Shown here piece after piece: positions 32,802 through 41,722 of a stretch of 64,000 nucleotides of DNA. Within the stretch, counting starts at the first letter, position 1. Every line of letters begins with the position of its first letter. Under the pieces are notes generated by a model. That model was given only the letters and a program-made list of their open reading frames with translations, was not told where the DNA came from and searched no databases. This stretch comes from Vibrio penaeicida (GTDB lineage Bacteria; Pseudomonadota; Gammaproteobacteria; Enterobacterales; Vibrionaceae): positions 992,001 through 1,056,000 of the forward strand of contig NZ_AP025145.1 of NCBI RefSeq assembly GCF_019977755.1. Reading direction: 5' to 3'. The translations under genes and the position numbers were made by a program.

Positions 32802-35222
32802 ATGAAGTACCTGTCAAAATACCATCGAAATAATTTCATCATACTCAGTGTGATCATCGCTTTGATCGATGTAATTTTTGTTTTCATTAGCATTAACTCG
32901 TCAAAACAATCCCTTTCAGTTTCTATCGAAGAACAAGCTCAGCAAATTACTCAGAGCTATCAAACCCTCTTGGATCAATCAAAAGCCGACATGAGTTTAC
33001 TGACAACCGTTATCGCCAATGATCCCAATGTAAAAAGCTTAATCCGCGAAAGAGTGAACAATCCGCAGAAAAAAGAGAATGGCAACGAGATTTTCAATGA
33101 CTTGCTTCGGCAAAAGCTTACCAACCAGCTCAAACCTGCTTGGCAAATGATTCAAGAGCAGTACTACATTAAAACGTTACAAGTATTTTTAGCTCCAGAT
33201 GCAAAAGCGTTTTTAAGATTGGACCAACCCAGTGTCTATGGTGACTCGGTTGACGGGGTTCGTGAGACGGTAACCAATGCAATAGCCAATGCAGATGTGC
33301 AAGCTGGATACGAAGTGGGTAGAACGTTAGCTGCGCTTAGAGCCGTTGCGCCAGTTTTTGGAGATTACAATGAAGCGCAAGATCAAAGGGGCATAAAAGA
33401 AAACAATTCTGTTATTGCTGCTATTGATGTCGGAGTACCTTTGAGCAATATGCTGAAACGCATAGGAGATCATATCGATGTTGAGGCGGGAGTGACGTTA
33501 CGAACCTCATCTATCGCGAAGTCCATGTGGTTAGACTATCAGGAAGACTACCATCGATTACAATACATTGAAGGTTGCCTTTGTATCATCAAACACCAGT
33601 CCACGCCCATTTTCTCAGACTTAATTCGGCAGTTGACGGATTCATCTTTAATCAAACAAGGTTACAAGCAAAACGTTATTGAGTTTGATGGTAAGCCGCT
33701 TAACGTGATTCAGCTTCCTATCATTAGCTATGCCGATACATTGAAAGGTAGCAATGAAGAAGTAGGAAAAGTATTTTTCTGGAAAGACGCCTCGCCGCTA
33801 TACGAACAGTTCTCCAAAACGGTTAACCAAGCCATGATGTGGGGGGTACTTGGTTACGTCTTGGCGGAAATCATAATTCTCTGGGCGTTCGTGGCGAGTA
33901 TAAAGAACCTTGAAACGGTTATTCGTGGGCACACGGAAGATCTGGAAGATAGCCAAAGCAACCTAATTCAGGCGCAACGTATTGCGAATATAGGAAGCTG
34001 GACACTTAACTTGGAAACCGAATCACTCTATTGGTCGGAGCAAATCTATCATATTTTTGAGCTTGAAGAGGATGAACACGAGCCCTCCTATCAGCTTTTT
34101 CTTGATGTTATTCATCCGGAAGACAGAGTAAAAGTAGATCGCGCTTTTCGAGAGTCTTTAGAAAACAAAACGCCTTTTTATGTTAGCCACCGTTTGTTTA
34201 TGCCCGATGGGCGAATTAAGCATGTGATTCAAGAAGGTAAAACGCTGTTCTCTGCCAATGGTCGCCCAGATGTCACTGTCGGTGCTGTTAGAGATATTAC
34301 CGATACCTATGTCGCTCAAGAAAAAGAAAAGTTGGCAGCAAGCGTATTTAAGCATGCTAACGAAGGTATTTTCATCAGTAATGCAAAGTTGGACATTATT
34401 GAAGTTAATGATGCTTGCCTTTTGTTTGCAGGCACAAATATTGACGAGTCAAAAAACGCCAACTTATTGGAATTCCAAAATAGGTTCATGCAAGCTAAGC
34501 AATTTACTGAAATGACCCAAGCTTTGCGAAAGGAAGGGCATTGGAATGATGAAATTTGGGTTAAACGCTCCAGTGGAGAAGAGGTCGCACTGGACTTGAA
34601 CATCAGTTCCATTCGAAATGAACATGGCCAAGTTACCCACTACGTCGGCATTTTTTCCGATATCACGATTAAAAAACGACACGAAGAGCGCTTAAATTAT
34701 ATCGCGCACTTTGACTCGTTGACTGGGTTGCCAAATCGAATTCTGCTCACCGACCGGCTAAGCCAAGCCATGCTTCAAACGGAGCGTTCGAAGAAACACA
34801 TTGCCATTCTCTTTTTGGATTTAGATGGATTCAAAAAAATCAATGATGGCTATGGTCATCTTGTTGGCGACATGATGTTAGAACACGTTGCCGAACAGTT
34901 CCAAAACAGCATTCGAGCAGGTGATACCGTTGCAAGGTTTGGTGGGGATGAGTTTGTTTTTGTTATTCGAAATGTATCTAAGCCGTGTGCCTATGACATT
35001 CCTATCAGTCGGATACTGGAAGCCGTCGCCGTCCCTATGGTTCACGAAGGGCACACGTTGCATGTGTCTGCCAGTATTGGAATCACATTTTACCCGCAAT
35101 CAGAAAGCAAACTCGGGGCAGAAGCGCTTATAAAGCAAGCGGATATTGCTATGTACAAAGCGAAAGCAGCGGGCAAAAATGGGTTTAGGATTTTCGATGA
35201 AGGGTGTGTACAGGAAACATAA
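32802..35222 (+). CDS. Membrane diguanylate cyclase with dCache and PAS sensors
   Basis: An 806-residue inner-membrane signalling protein that should make cyclic di-GMP. Order: membrane segment at about 11-32; periplasmic sensor of the dCache_3 kind (FLRLDQPSVYGDSVDG and GYEVGRTLAALRAVAPVF are typical); second membrane segment at about 345-366; two PAS domains (about 395-505 and 515-635); GGDEF domain at about 640-800. The active site reads FGGDEF (near 714) and the product-inhibition RxxD site is RAGD (near 705), so both catalysis and feedback look intact. ATG 32802 is preferred over an in-frame TTG at 32781 because family proteins begin close to the first membrane helix. No partner gene adjoins it. 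The ligand is unknown. Confidence 0.92.
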   Translation: MKYLSKYHRNNFIILSVIIALIDVIFVFISINSSKQSLSVSIEEQAQQITQSYQTLLDQSKADMSLLTTVIANDPNVKSLIRERVNNPQKKENGNEIFNDLLRQKLTNQLKPAWQMIQEQYYIKTLQVFLAPDAKAFLRLDQPSVYGDSVDGVRETVTNAIANADVQAGYEVGRTLAALRAVAPVFGDYNEAQDQRGIKENNSVIAAIDVGVPLSNMLKRIGDHIDVEAGVTLRTSSIAKSMWLDYQEDYHRLQYIEGCLCIIKHQSTPIFSDLIRQLTDSSLIKQGYKQNVIEFDGKPLNVIQLPIISYADTLKGSNEEVGKVFFWKDASPLYEQFSKTVNQAMMWGVLGYVLAEIIILWAFVASIKNLETVIRGHTEDLEDSQSNLIQAQRIANIGSWTLNLETESLYWSEQIYHIFELEEDEHEPSYQLFLDVIHPEDRVKVDRAFRESLENKTPFYVSHRLFMPDGRIKHVIQEGKTLFSANGRPDVTVGAVRDITDTYVAQEKEKLAASVFKHANEGIFISNAKLDIIEVNDACLLFAGTNIDESKNANLLEFQNRFMQAKQFTEMTQALRKEGHWNDEIWVKRSSGEEVALDLNISSIRNEHGQVTHYVGIFSDITIKKRHEERLNYIAHFDSLTGLPNRILLTDRLSQAMLQTERSKKHIAILFLDLDGFKKINDGYGHLVGDMMLEHVAEQFQNSIRAGDTVARFGGDEFVFVIRNVSKPCAYDIPISRILEAVAVPMVHEGHTLHVSASIGITFYPQSESKLGAEALIKQADIAMYKAKAAGKNGFRIFDEGCVQET

Positions 35223-35332
35223 CACTCGTCATAACCCTATGTCCGAAATGATCTGATATTCGTCGTTGTGGACAAACGTGATTCAATTCATACTTCTAAG
35301 TGTTAGAGAGAAATCGAGCACATGAGGTACGA

Positions 35333-36295
35333 ATGAAAAAAATAGGGATTTTTGCTTACCCAGGCTGCCAAAGCCTTGATGTAATCGGTCCTGCAGAAGT
35401 ATTTTCCTCAGCCAACAAATTCAATGAACATCCTGCTTATGAAGTCATCATTTTTTCATTCGAAGAAGGAAAATTGAAGTCGGATGGTGGTTTAACGCTT
35501 TACGCTGAAACAAGCTGGGATAATGTGGATGAGCTAGATACGCTTATCATTCCTGGTGGAAATCAATCGCGAACGTATTTGGGGCGTGAAGATATTCGTG
35601 AATGGCTTCTTGCTAAAGCGGAAAATTGCCGACGTGTTACTTCAGTTTGTACTGGTGCATTTTGGTTAGCTGAAGCAGGAATTCTTAATAATAAAAGCGC
35701 GACAACCCACTGGCGACACTGCGATGCTCTTCAAGAGCGTTATCCACTGATTCATGTAGATTCGGATGCAATTTATCTCCACCAAGGTAAGGTATCAACC
35801 TCGGCTGGTATTACAGCGGGCATTGATCTTTGCCTTTCTCTCGTCGAACAAGATCTGGGCTATGCGACTTCCGTTTCTGTTGCGCAGGAGCTTGTGGTTT
35901 TCTATCGGAGACCAGGAGGTCAGTCTCAATTTGTTTCTCTACAATTGGCTCAAAGTTCAGGCGATACAAGAATTGCCAGTGCGATTCGCTTTATTCATCA
36001 GCATTTGAAAGTGGATATTCGAGTTGAAGATATTGCTCATCATGTCGGATTGAGCAGCCGTCAACTCAACCGTGTTTTCAAGTCAGATATTAATATAAGC
36101 CCAAACCAATATGTGGTTAAAGAGCGCTTAAATTTGGCCTGTGATCTGTTAAAGAATAGCGATTTAACATTAGAACGAATTGCTACATCTTCTGGGTTAG
36201 CGAGTGGCGATAACTTAAGAAATGTTTTTCAACGTCAATATGGTATAAGCCCAATGGCATACCGTCAGCGATTTAAAAGGAATATAAATGAATAA
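35333..36295 (+). CDS. AraC-family regulator with DJ-1/PfpI-like domain
   Basis: A 320-residue GlxA-type transcription regulator. Residues about 1-185 form a class I glutamine amidotransferase/DJ-1-like domain with the nucleophile-elbow cysteine in SVCTGAFWLAEAG; residues about 220-315 are an AraC DNA-binding domain with two helix-turn-helix motifs (VEDIAHHVGLSSRQLNRVFK and a GISPMAYRQRF ending). Such proteins usually sense small molecules and activate nearby genes. ATG 35333 follows GAGGTACGA; an upstream in-frame GTG at 35300 has no ribosome site. It overlaps the following MFS transporter gene by 8 nt, so the pair is one operon and the transporter is the likely target. Confidence 0.92.
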   Translation: MKKIGIFAYPGCQSLDVIGPAEVFSSANKFNEHPAYEVIIFSFEEGKLKSDGGLTLYAETSWDNVDELDTLIIPGGNQSRTYLGREDIREWLLAKAENCRRVTSVCTGAFWLAEAGILNNKSATTHWRHCDALQERYPLIHVDSDAIYLHQGKVSTSAGITAGIDLCLSLVEQDLGYATSVSVAQELVVFYRRPGGQSQFVSLQLAQSSGDTRIASAIRFIHQHLKVDIRVEDIAHHVGLSSRQLNRVFKSDINISPNQYVVKERLNLACDLLKNSDLTLERIATSSGLASGDNLRNVFQRQYGISPMAYRQRFKRNINE

Positions 36296-37469
36296 GAATG
36301 TTTGGCTTTTGTCTTTGTGTCAGGCATTGCTCATGACGGGCAACATAGTATTGATTTCTGTTGTTGGTCTTATCGGGAAAGAGATTGCACCGAGTTCAAG
36401 TTTGATCACTTTACCTGTCGGTCTGCAGTTTCTAGGGCTCATGGCTGCGACGATCCCCGCTTCTTTGATCATGGGGAAATTGGGGCGCAGAAAAGGTTTC
36501 AGTTTAGGGAATATTATTGGGGTTTCTGGCGCGTTATTGGCTACGTTCGCATTAAACCAAACCAATTTTTGGCTATTTTGCGCCGCGACCACTCTACTAG
36601 GTATCGGCATCGGATTCGGGACACTTTATCGGTTTGCGGCTATTGAAGTCAGTGATGAAAATGCCCGCCACAGAGCAATATCTATTTCGATGGCTGGTGG
36701 TGTTTTGGCGGCTGTGCTGGGGCCGAATTTGGCGGTAATGTCTCACACCATGTTTCCCGAGGGGCTATACATAGGGGCATTTGGCGCCGTCTTGTTACTC
36801 AATATCATTGCCTTGATAGTATTACAGACGATAGGTTTTCCTACTGCTCAAGAACACAAGAGCAATGAAGTGAGCGATCCCATTCGCACCATCATTAAAC
36901 AGCCAAACTTTATGACCGCTGTATTTGCTGCAATGGTGTCTTACGCTGTAATGAATCTATTAATGACGGCCACGCCACTTGCCATGCTTGGGTGTGGATT
37001 TGATTTCACCCGAGCGGCTGGAGTCATCGAATGGCATGTATTAGGTATGTTTGTTCCTGCATTTTTCACAGGGCGCTTGATCGAGAAATTCGGTTCTCGC
37101 GCGATGATTGTGACGGGTGGATTTATCTTTATTGCGTGTATTGCTATTAATGTCCACGGTCAATCCATTTGGCACTTTACCACCGCGTTAATTTTGCTGG
37201 GTGTTGGGTGGAATTTCATGTTTATTTCGGCAACGGGGCTGTTTAGCCAGTCTTACGCCAATAAAAATCGCTCAAAAGCACAGGCATTTAATGAATTCTT
37301 TGTATTTGGGTGTGTTGCGATAACGGCAATGTTGTCTGGCTGGCTAGAAGCAACGATAGGTTGGCAGAAACTCAATCTCTATGTGGCGCCATTCGTCGTG
37401 GCAGTGTTGATAGTGTTTATCTTTAATGCAAGGAAAGTTCACAAATCCAGTAAGGAGCTAAGTGGATAG
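36288..37469 (+). CDS. Major facilitator superfamily transporter
   Basis: A 393-residue inner-membrane transporter with 12 predicted membrane segments in two halves. The loop between segments 2 and 3 has the MFS pattern (MGKLGRRKGF), and a LIEKFGSRAMI version lies in the second half. Substrate is not recognisable; the first half resembles drug or metabolite exporters of the Bcr/AraJ kind. It overlaps the DJ-1/AraC regulator by 8 nt, and such regulator-transporter pairs often confer response to a toxic or signalling small molecule. AAAAGGAATATAA precedes the ATG. Confidence 0.88.
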   Translation: MNKNVWLLSLCQALLMTGNIVLISVVGLIGKEIAPSSSLITLPVGLQFLGLMAATIPASLIMGKLGRRKGFSLGNIIGVSGALLATFALNQTNFWLFCAATTLLGIGIGFGTLYRFAAIEVSDENARHRAISISMAGGVLAAVLGPNLAVMSHTMFPEGLYIGAFGAVLLLNIIALIVLQTIGFPTAQEHKSNEVSDPIRTIIKQPNFMTAVFAAMVSYAVMNLLMTATPLAMLGCGFDFTRAAGVIEWHVLGMFVPAFFTGRLIEKFGSRAMIVTGGFIFIACIAINVHGQSIWHFTTALILLGVGWNFMFISATGLFSQSYANKNRSKAQAFNEFFVFGCVAITAMLSGWLEATIGWQKLNLYVAPFVVAVLIVFIFNARKVHKSSKELSG

Positions 37470-37562
37470 GGGACAAAGATTTGAGTATTTGGGCTGGCTG
37501 GGTATACTGCTCAGCCAACTCAACCTTATCAAATTTAGCTAGCTACAAAAGGAATCTTATCC

Positions 37563-37907
37563 ATGGATTTACAGGATCTTCTTACTACCTTATCCGAGTC
37601 TCCAAACTCTGTTCAATTTGCAGATGTTATTTCAGTGATTGAATCAAACTACGAATTCACACCAACGGAATTTCAAAATGGCGAGACATTGAATGAAGCG
37701 GGGCAAAACAACGGTTCGTGCAAGATCTTTGCGTTTGCGAAGATTCAAGCTTTAGACCCGAAGAGCACACTTTCTTGTTTTGGCGATTTTTACCGTAAAG
37801 ATGTACTAGAGAATCCAGAAGGCGATGATCATCAGAATATTCGAAACTTTATTAAATTCGGATGGGAAGGTATCCGCTTTCAAGGTCAAGCCTTGTCAGA
37901 AAAATAA
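37563..37907 (+). CDS. HopJ-family protein
   Basis: A 114-residue soluble protein matching the HopJ type III effector family by its pattern: an FADVISVIESNYEFTPTEF start, GETLNEAGQNNGSCKIFAFAKIQ, LSCFGDFYRKDVLENPEG and a C-terminal QNIRNFIKFGWEGIRF. The family was named for a Pseudomonas effector but is widespread in free-living gammaproteobacteria without any secretion link, and its role is unknown. It has no signal peptide and stands alone, 93 nt after the MFS gene. Length is normal for the family. Confidence 0.85.
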   Translation: MDLQDLLTTLSESPNSVQFADVISVIESNYEFTPTEFQNGETLNEAGQNNGSCKIFAFAKIQALDPKSTLSCFGDFYRKDVLENPEGDDHQNIRNFIKFGWEGIRFQGQALSEK

Positions 37908-37934
37908 AGTCTACTTTTTTGACTTTTTATAATA

Positions 37935-37974
37935 GAAAAAAACCGGATAGACAAACAAAAGGGTTCTATCCGGT
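37935..37974 (-). terminator. Minus-strand-oriented terminator hairpin, copy 1
   Basis: ACCGGATAGA and TCTATCCGGT pair, preceded on the plus strand by eight A residues, i.e. a T run on the minus strand. A near copy lies at 39667-39700. On the minus strand no gene ends here. Confidence 0.75.
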
Positions 37975-38226
37975 AACTCTCCATAAAAAGCTACATCGTC
38001 AATAATAAAGAGTGATTTTCTCTCTACTAAAGTGTCCTACTGAAATTGTTACGTTCGACGCTCATTCCTGTCAGAGCATAACCAATGCATTGAACACCGT
38101 TGAGGTAGGATTGAAACTAAATCCAATAGAAAACAGGTTGGTGGGTCAATAATTGGTCGTTGAATATATTCACAACTGAGCTAATTTTAAAAGTATGTGC
38201 AAATAATTAAATATTGAGTATTTAAT
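37975..38226. other. Gene-free stretch between HopJ and histidine kinase genes
   Basis: No protein-coding frame seen. The minus-oriented terminator at its left end suggests a short minus-strand transcript may cross this stretch. The histidine kinase promoter should lie near 38150-38210. Confidence 0.45.
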
Positions 38227-39570
38227 ATGGACAAGATACTAGAGAACAAACGTTTAGCTGAATTAGAACGGTTTGAGATACTGGATACGCCATCTGATGG
38301 CGCATTTGATAATATATCAGCACTTGCAGCCTATATTCTAAAAACACCTATAGCTATTGTCAGCCTAGTTGACAAAAATCGAATTTGGTTCAAGTCTCAC
38401 CATGGTTTGGAGATTAATCAAATTGACAGAGAGCCAGGTCTCTGTTCCTCAGCTATCATGGATGATAGTGCTTATATTGTCCGTGATGCCAAGGTTGACC
38501 CACGCACACTGTCGAACTCTCTAGTGGCTGGTGAGTTTGGCTTACAATTCTACGCTGGCGTGCCACTTAAAACGTCTACAAACTGCAATTTGGGAACGCT
38601 ATGTGTTATTGATTTTGAACCAAGAGAAATCACACAAGAAGAGATTGACTTATTGGAAAAAATGGCCAAATTAGTGATGGATCAAATGGAGCTCAGGTTG
38701 GCTAGTCGAAAAATTGCTGACCTACATCAAGAATTAATGCATGAGACGCATGAAAAAGAAAAAGAGCATAAAGAAAAAATATCTTCGCAGAATAAATTAA
38801 ACGAATCTCAAATAGCGTTGGTACGAGAAGAAAAAAAATCTGCATTAAACTCAATGATCACAGGCATTTGCCATCACATCAACACTCCTTTAAGTAACCT
38901 TTCCTTATCTTTAGAGTTAACGCGAGAAAATACTAACAAATTAATGAATAATGCAAGCGTTAGAGAGGGTAAGGTCGCATTTCGTAAAAGCGATCATGAT
39001 GCGTTAAATGGATCAATGGAAATATCAAGTCGAGCAGAAGAACAAATTAGGGCAATTATAGATCGTACTAAGTTTCTCAACCCTCAGGAACTTTCGATCG
39101 TTGCTGATAACATAAAGTTTGAAGAAGTTGTAAAGTTTTCCTTGGCTTACCTACGACAACATCGCGTTTCACCTATAAATTTAATTAAAAATTATAAAAG
39201 AGATATACGTCTACTTACCTCTCCATACATTTTAGCAACTGCCTTGAGCATTTTATTTGAAAATGTGATAGATCATGCCTATTCGGATCAGCGCGAAGTC
39301 AGTATTTCTATTTCTATACAAAGCCGTGCAAATGGAGAATTTGCCGTTCAAATAGAAGATTTCGGGGTAGGTATACCTGAAACACAAAGTAATCAAATAT
39401 TTGACCCATTTTTTTCTGGAGAATTGTGCCGAGAGCATCATGGTTTGGGTCTGGCTATTTGTAAAACTATGTTGGAGGAATTATTAGGTGCGTCCATCAC
39501 ACTATTAAATAAAGAGTCGTCGGGCTGTTTATTCGAAATAATCTTGCCTCCTACTCGCGATATGTATTAG
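38227..39570 (+). CDS. GAF-domain sensor histidine kinase, orphan
   Basis: A 447-residue soluble histidine kinase with no membrane segment. A GAF domain (about 25-155) with the DTPSDGAFD and LKTPIAIVSLVD segments is followed by a charged coiled coil (about 158-210, rich in K, E and H) and a kinase core. The phosphoacceptor is probably H216 in CHHINTPL; ATP-site boxes are N (ENVIDHAY), G1 (DFGVGI), F (FDPFF) and G2 (HHGLGL). All required residues are present. There is no response regulator in the neighbourhood, so its partner must be elsewhere. The H-box follows the HEINTPL-type of metal- or redox-responding kinases; the ligand is unknown. The start codon lies in an AT-rich leader with TTTAAT. 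Confidence 0.9.
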   Translation: MDKILENKRLAELERFEILDTPSDGAFDNISALAAYILKTPIAIVSLVDKNRIWFKSHHGLEINQIDREPGLCSSAIMDDSAYIVRDAKVDPRTLSNSLVAGEFGLQFYAGVPLKTSTNCNLGTLCVIDFEPREITQEEIDLLEKMAKLVMDQMELRLASRKIADLHQELMHETHEKEKEHKEKISSQNKLNESQIALVREEKKSALNSMITGICHHINTPLSNLSLSLELTRENTNKLMNNASVREGKVAFRKSDHDALNGSMEISSRAEEQIRAIIDRTKFLNPQELSIVADNIKFEEVVKFSLAYLRQHRVSPINLIKNYKRDIRLLTSPYILATALSILFENVIDHAYSDQREVSISISIQSRANGEFAVQIEDFGVGIPETQSNQIFDPFFSGELCREHHGLGLAICKTMLEELLGASITLLNKESSGCLFEIILPPTRDMY

Positions 39571-39666
39571 TAAAGTAACTTACCTGACGCTAACTGTATC
39601 TCATCATTCCATATCAGATATTTCTTTTAATTCAGGGAACCACCAAAAAAGGGATGTTTATAAGCA

Positions 39667-39700
39667 GAAAAAAACCGGATAGACAAAGGCTCTATCCGGT
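39667..39700 (-). terminator. Terminator of the porin gene, copy 2 of a repeated hairpin
   Basis: ACCGGATAGA and TCTATCCGGT pair; the T run is on the minus strand. It lies 130 nt past the porin stop and nearly repeats the hairpin at 37935-37974. Confidence 0.82.
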
Positions 39701-39829
39701 CAGAAGGCAGTGGATTAATTGCTCTTCAAAATGAAATTTAGAAATTTAAAACCATGGAAAGGTTTTCGTTAACTTTGGTTATGCGCATCGCATAGATTCA
39801 ATGTATTGCTACAGAGAACCTACTACGCA

Positions 39830-40768
39830 TTAAAAGTTAACAACGATGCCTGCAGTCGCGCCTGACTCGAAATCACTTTTCGCTTCAGTATCTAGCTGAG
39901 AGTACTCAACAAATACCGTTGTTTTCGAACCCAGTGCGTAACCGACACCCGCGTAAAAACCAGAGTCTGTTGGTGCGTTATCTTCATCAACTTGACCGTA
40001 ACCACCATAGAGGCGTGCTGCATCGATGTTGTACTCACCGCCTAAGCGCCAAGCCATTACGTCTGTGCCTGCTTGATCTTCCATAGAGAAATCTGCACCC
40101 ACTTTAAACGCTTTGAATTTGTAGCTTGCGCCTAAGTTGAAGCCAGAGAAGTTGTCGTTATCAGCGTTCACTTTTTCATCTTGATAATCGTAAAAACCAG
40201 CGGAAAGACCAAGACCCATAGGAAGGTCATAAGCACCTGCGATGGTAAAACCACTACGCTCGTTGTTGTCTGCTTGTGCGAATTGGTAAGTCACACCTGC
40301 TGTTAAGTTTTCAACCAAGTTAGACGCTGTGAATTTTACGATACCGTTATCACGACCACGATCTTCAAGGCTTTGAGAGTAGCCATACCACTCATCAAAT
40401 CCACCACGGAAAGACACGTCATCAAAAATGGTAGTTTGACGACCAAATGTCAGCGTACCAATGTTGGTGAATTCAAGACCTGCGTAGAAATCACGCGAAG
40501 TGAATGCTGTGTCAGCATCACCGTATTGAACTTCGAAACGACCGATGGCTGCAACACCTTCAGTTGCTTGATGCTTAGCAGTGAAGCCAAGACGAGAACC
40601 ACCATCGTTGATAGAAGATTCAGAGCCAGTGCCGTTATCTTCAACTTGCATAACGGCAAATGCACGACCGTTAACTTCAAGAGTAGAACCATCATTGTTG
40701 TAAACTTCTGCTGCGTTTACAGAACCTGCCGCTGCCATTACAGCCACTGCCAAAAGAGTTTTTTTCAT
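39830..40768 (-). CDS. Outer-membrane porin, OmpU/OmpC type
   Basis: A 312-residue outer-membrane trimeric porin for passive diffusion of small solutes. The precursor begins MKKTLLAVAVMAAAGSVNA, a signal peptide cut after about residue 19; an upstream in-frame Met seven codons earlier is unlikely because the signal starts at the second Met. Mature sequence has the VYNNDGSTLEVNGRAF start, the VGYRxxxG-like strand periodicity with alternating aromatic residues, a LTFGRQTTIFDD third-loop region, and a C-terminal aromatic residue (GIVVNF) for BAM assembly. In Vibrio this kind is controlled by ToxR, but no clear ToxR site was assigned. Confidence 0.93.
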   Translation of the reverse strand: MKKTLLAVAVMAAAGSVNAAEVYNNDGSTLEVNGRAFAVMQVEDNGTGSESSINDGGSRLGFTAKHQATEGVAAIGRFEVQYGDADTAFTSRDFYAGLEFTNIGTLTFGRQTTIFDDVSFRGGFDEWYGYSQSLEDRGRDNGIVKFTASNLVENLTAGVTYQFAQADNNERSGFTIAGAYDLPMGLGLSAGFYDYQDEKVNADNDNFSGFNLGASYKFKAFKVGADFSMEDQAGTDVMAWRLGGEYNIDAARLYGGYGQVDEDNAPTDSGFYAGVGYALGSKTTVFVEYSQLDTEAKSDFESGATAGIVVNF

Positions 40769-41172
40769 AATTAATCCATTTATGTTCAAAAGAATTCGGA
40801 GAGAAAAGGTCTATTACCCATGCTAATCGCCTGATAAAGAATGACTTCCCCTCAATTAGAACGACATACTGAAACCAAAATATTATAAGGTCAAGCGTTC
40901 TGTATGATGAAATATTGAGCGCATAAATGATGGAGAGGATAGATTGAACCTTAAACTAACGGGCTAGTATTCTGTTTAAAATATCTATTAATACAAAGAA
41001 ATAGAGCGCTTCTTTTTAAATGGGCTGCTGTTCAGTTTAATGGTTTGTTTTAAGGTCTTCCATTCCGTAAAGTGTTTTGAAGTATGTGACGTAAATCACT
41101 TTAGGGTTTGATGTTCTGTATATTCTGTATGTTCGTATGCGGTTAAAAAAAGTATGCATAGAGGAAGCATGT
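40769..41172. other. Divergent interval between porin and cupin genes
   Basis: About 400 bp, AT-rich; it must hold the porin promoter (minus strand) and the cupin promoter. A CRP-like site lies at 41085-41100. No small gene is seen. Confidence 0.6.
41085..41100. promoter_or_regulatory. CRP-like site upstream of the cupin gene
   Basis: TGTGACGTAAATCACT differs from the TGTGA-N6-TCACA consensus by one base. It is centred about 80 bp before the cupin ATG, where CRP could activate it, and more than 300 bp from the porin start. Confidence 0.65.
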
Positions 41173-41658
41173 ATGAGAAATGGATTGATAAAGAAACAAG
41201 AAATCGACGAATTTGAGGGAACAAATAAGACCCATTTTTTAAATAAAAATGCTCAAAGAACCAATAAGTCTCTTGGGGATCTAGCCGGTATAAAAGGCTT
41301 TGGATTTCACATTGTTGAAATTGAGTCTGGTTTTGAGTCCACGGAACATCATGTTCATTATTTTGAGGATGAATGTGTTTATGTTCTTGAAGGTAAGGGA
41401 ACAGCACGAATAGGGGAAGAAGAGTTCTCAATTGAAGAAGGCGATTTTATTGGGTACCCCGCCGGTGGAGAAGCGCATTCTATCATCAACGAAAGCGACG
41501 TAACGTTACGTTGTATCGTTGTCGGACAGCGGCTCGATCACGACGTTGCAGACTATACATGGATGAAAAAGCGGATATATCGTAACAAAGGGTTGCCTTG
41601 GAACTTGGTTGATCTAGACAATATTGACGAACCTATGAGGTCGGTAGGTCAAAAGTAA
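41173..41658 (+). CDS. Cupin-domain protein
   Basis: A 161-residue single-cupin protein. The first cupin motif has HHVHYFEDECVYVLEGKG (metal-binding His, His and Glu), and the second has FIGYPAGGEAHSI with the last histidine, so a metal site is likely. No signal peptide. The enzyme or sensor function cannot be told; such proteins include isomerases, dioxygenases and sugar-binding proteins. ATG 41173 follows GAGGAAGC, a better start than an in-frame one at 41137. The gene is convergent with tkt and shares the interval with its terminator. Confidence 0.85.
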   Translation: MRNGLIKKQEIDEFEGTNKTHFLNKNAQRTNKSLGDLAGIKGFGFHIVEIESGFESTEHHVHYFEDECVYVLEGKGTARIGEEEFSIEEGDFIGYPAGGEAHSIINESDVTLRCIVVGQRLDHDVADYTWMKKRIYRNKGLPWNLVDLDNIDEPMRSVGQK

Positions 41659-41687
41659 AAATGCCCCACTCACAAGAGCAGGGCATT
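41656..41687 (-). terminator. Terminator of the tal-tkt operon
   Basis: AATGCCC and GGGCATT pair; on the minus strand the stem is followed by TTTTTA. It overlaps the cupin stop on the other strand. Confidence 0.72.
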
Positions 41688-41722
41688 GAATCGATAACAG
41701 AATCTGGCGTAAGCCTGACGAA

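Noticed and set aside
36302..36646. 114-codon frame inside the MFS gene
   Set aside because: It lies wholly inside the MFS coding region in another frame; the MFS reading has clear membrane helices.
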